From positions 1 through 64,000 of the forward strand of contig CAXHSA010000074.1 in NCBI GenBank assembly GCA_964019055.1: a stretch of DNA of 64,000 nt, given 5' to 3'. Shown piece after piece: positions 63,192 through 64,000 of the stretch (within the stretch, counting starts at the first letter, position 1; each line of letters opens with the position of its first letter). The position numbers were made by a program, and so were the translations under genes. The notes beneath the pieces are model-generated. The model ran no database searches and was not told where the DNA came from. It was given only the letters and a program-made list of their open reading frames with translations. The stretch comes from Anthopleura xanthogrammica. Lineage: Eukaryota; Cnidaria; Anthozoa; Actiniaria; Actiniidae.

Positions 63192-63850
63192 GCTCTCAAA
63201 ACCAGGTTTTTCGCTGACGGCGTGACCTGTTGGCTGAAACCCCCACTTTTTGCTCATGAAAATACCTCTTGAGATAAAAACACGACTTTTTGGCGAAAAA
63301 AAATGGGGTTTTGGCTGAGTAAAGGTGCTTTTTGGTCCAAAAAACTGTTTTTTGCTGAGAAAATTTGAAATTTGCTGAGAATTTTCTTTTGCTCAAAACA
63401 CCACGTTTTCACTGCTAAACGCAAGTTTTGGACGAGAAAAGCACATTTTAGGTGTCCAAAACACTGTTTTGCTGGAAAAAAAAAGCTTTTTAGCCCAAAA
63501 AACTGAAAAATGGCCATTTTGGCTCTCAAAACCAGGTTTTTCGCTGACGGCGTGACCTGTTGGCTGAAACCCCCACTTTTTGCTCATGAAAATACCTCTT
63601 GAGATAAAAACACGACTTTTTGGCGAAAAAAAATGGGGTTTTGGCTGAGTAAAGGTGCTTTTTGGTCCAAAAAACTGTTTTTTGCTGAGAAAATTTGAAA
63701 TTTGCTGAGAATTTTCTTTTGCTCAAGACACCACGTTTTCACTGCTAAACGCAAGTTTTGGACGAGAAAAGCACATTTTAGGTGTCCAAAACACTGTTTT
63801 GCTGGAAAAAAAAGCTTTTTAGCCCAAAAAACTGAAAAATGGCCATTTTG
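63192..63850. repeat. Marker dimer (9-A run, then CTCAAGACACC), second site
   Basis: This repeats the two-monomer signature at 46410-47068 in the same order and with the same 659-bp length. It directly follows the alternating group at 61876, so this end of the array may be the source or the recipient. The direction of transfer cannot be judged from the window. Confidence 0.7.
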
Positions 63851-64000
63851 GCTCTCAAAACCAGGTTTTTCGCTGACGGCGTGACCTGTTGGCTGAAACC
63901 CCCACTTTTTGCTCATGAAAATACCTCTTGAGATAAAAACACGACTTTTTGGCGAAAAAAAATGGGGTTTTGGCTGAGTAAAGGTGCTTTTTGGTCCAAA
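63851..64000. repeat. Partial monomer 195, cut by window edge
   Basis: The last 150 bases match monomer positions 1-150 and stop inside the A-tract after GGTCC because the window ends there. The truncation is a window artefact and not an array boundary. Confidence 0.97.

Larger units (their letters stand above)
1..64000. repeat. Tandem satellite array, 329-bp monomer, about 194.5 copies
   Basis: The same unit repeats head to tail from the first base to the last with no interruption, inversion, unique spacer or inserted element. Unit starts (the motif GCTCTCAAAACCAGG) fall at 1, 330, 659, 988 and so on to 63851, giving 194 full monomers with a mean of 329.1 bp. Monomers typically differ from each other by only a few substitutions or a one-base indel in a homopolymer run, and many neighbours look identical. 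Both ends are cut by the window, so the true array is longer. Known biology: long homogeneous arrays of this kind are satellite DNA of eukaryotic heterochromatin, often at centromeres. A centromeric role is inferred only. I do not recognise the family or host. Confidence 0.99.

Noticed and set aside
1..64000. CRISPR array
   Set aside because: Regular direct repeats are present, but there are no unique spacers, the unit is 329 bp, and no cas-like gene is seen.
1..64000. Transposable element, tRNA, rRNA or prophage remnants within the array
   Set aside because: I followed unit starts through the window and found no interval departing from 327-330 bp, leaving no room for inserted sequence.

Overview
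The whole 64 kb window is one uninterrupted, head-to-tail satellite DNA array. I count 194 complete monomers from base 1 to 63850, mean length 329.1 bp, followed by a 150-bp piece of a 195th monomer. Every monomer has the same orientation. Almost all are 329 bp. A minority are 328 or 330 bp and one is 327 bp, nearly always through one-base changes in A, T or C runs. I find no protein-coding gene, RNA gene, transposon, CRISPR array, telomere repeat or unique spacer, and the array runs past both window edges. Hand-counted GC of the first monomer is about 39% (127 of 329), with about eight CpGs per monomer.

An array this long, homogeneous and gene-free points to the nuclear genome of a eukaryote, in constitutive heterochromatin such as a centromere, pericentromere or large heterochromatic block. 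That is inference. I do not recognise the monomer, and the sequence does not identify the lineage.

The monomer is itself built from a degenerate unit of about 20 bp (roughly T4, GGCTGAG, A4, CACTG). A short T-tract or A-tract recurs about every 10 bp, close to one helical turn, so 329 bp is close to 32 turns. The exceptions are a GC-rich, CpG-rich segment at monomer positions 21-38 and a half-step phase shift at positions 295-325, where a perfect 14-bp palindrome lies. Several other short dyads (13, 17, 15 and 12 bp) punctuate the unit.

Monomers fall into two main classes by the base at consensus position 226 (C in about 80, A in about 114), overlaid with rarer linked variants. These show local higher-order structure. 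From 1 to 21 kb there are mixed C and A classes with dimer, trimer, tetramer and hexamer duplications, and a 5-7-monomer block present three times (4.3, 11.5 and 16.1 kb), one copy lacking a monomer. From 21 to 35 kb A-class monomers dominate (runs of 9, 9 and 18), including dimers at 23.4-24.7 kb and groups of 330-bp monomers. From 35 to 51 kb the classes are finely interspersed, with a variant bearing an A-to-C change in an A-run. From 51 to 64 kb there are C-class runs and blocks sharing rare variants with places 10, 11 and 51 monomers away. The pattern is what repeated unequal exchange and conversion-like transfer would leave. No genes work together here. The notable content is the nested repeat architecture and its recombination record.
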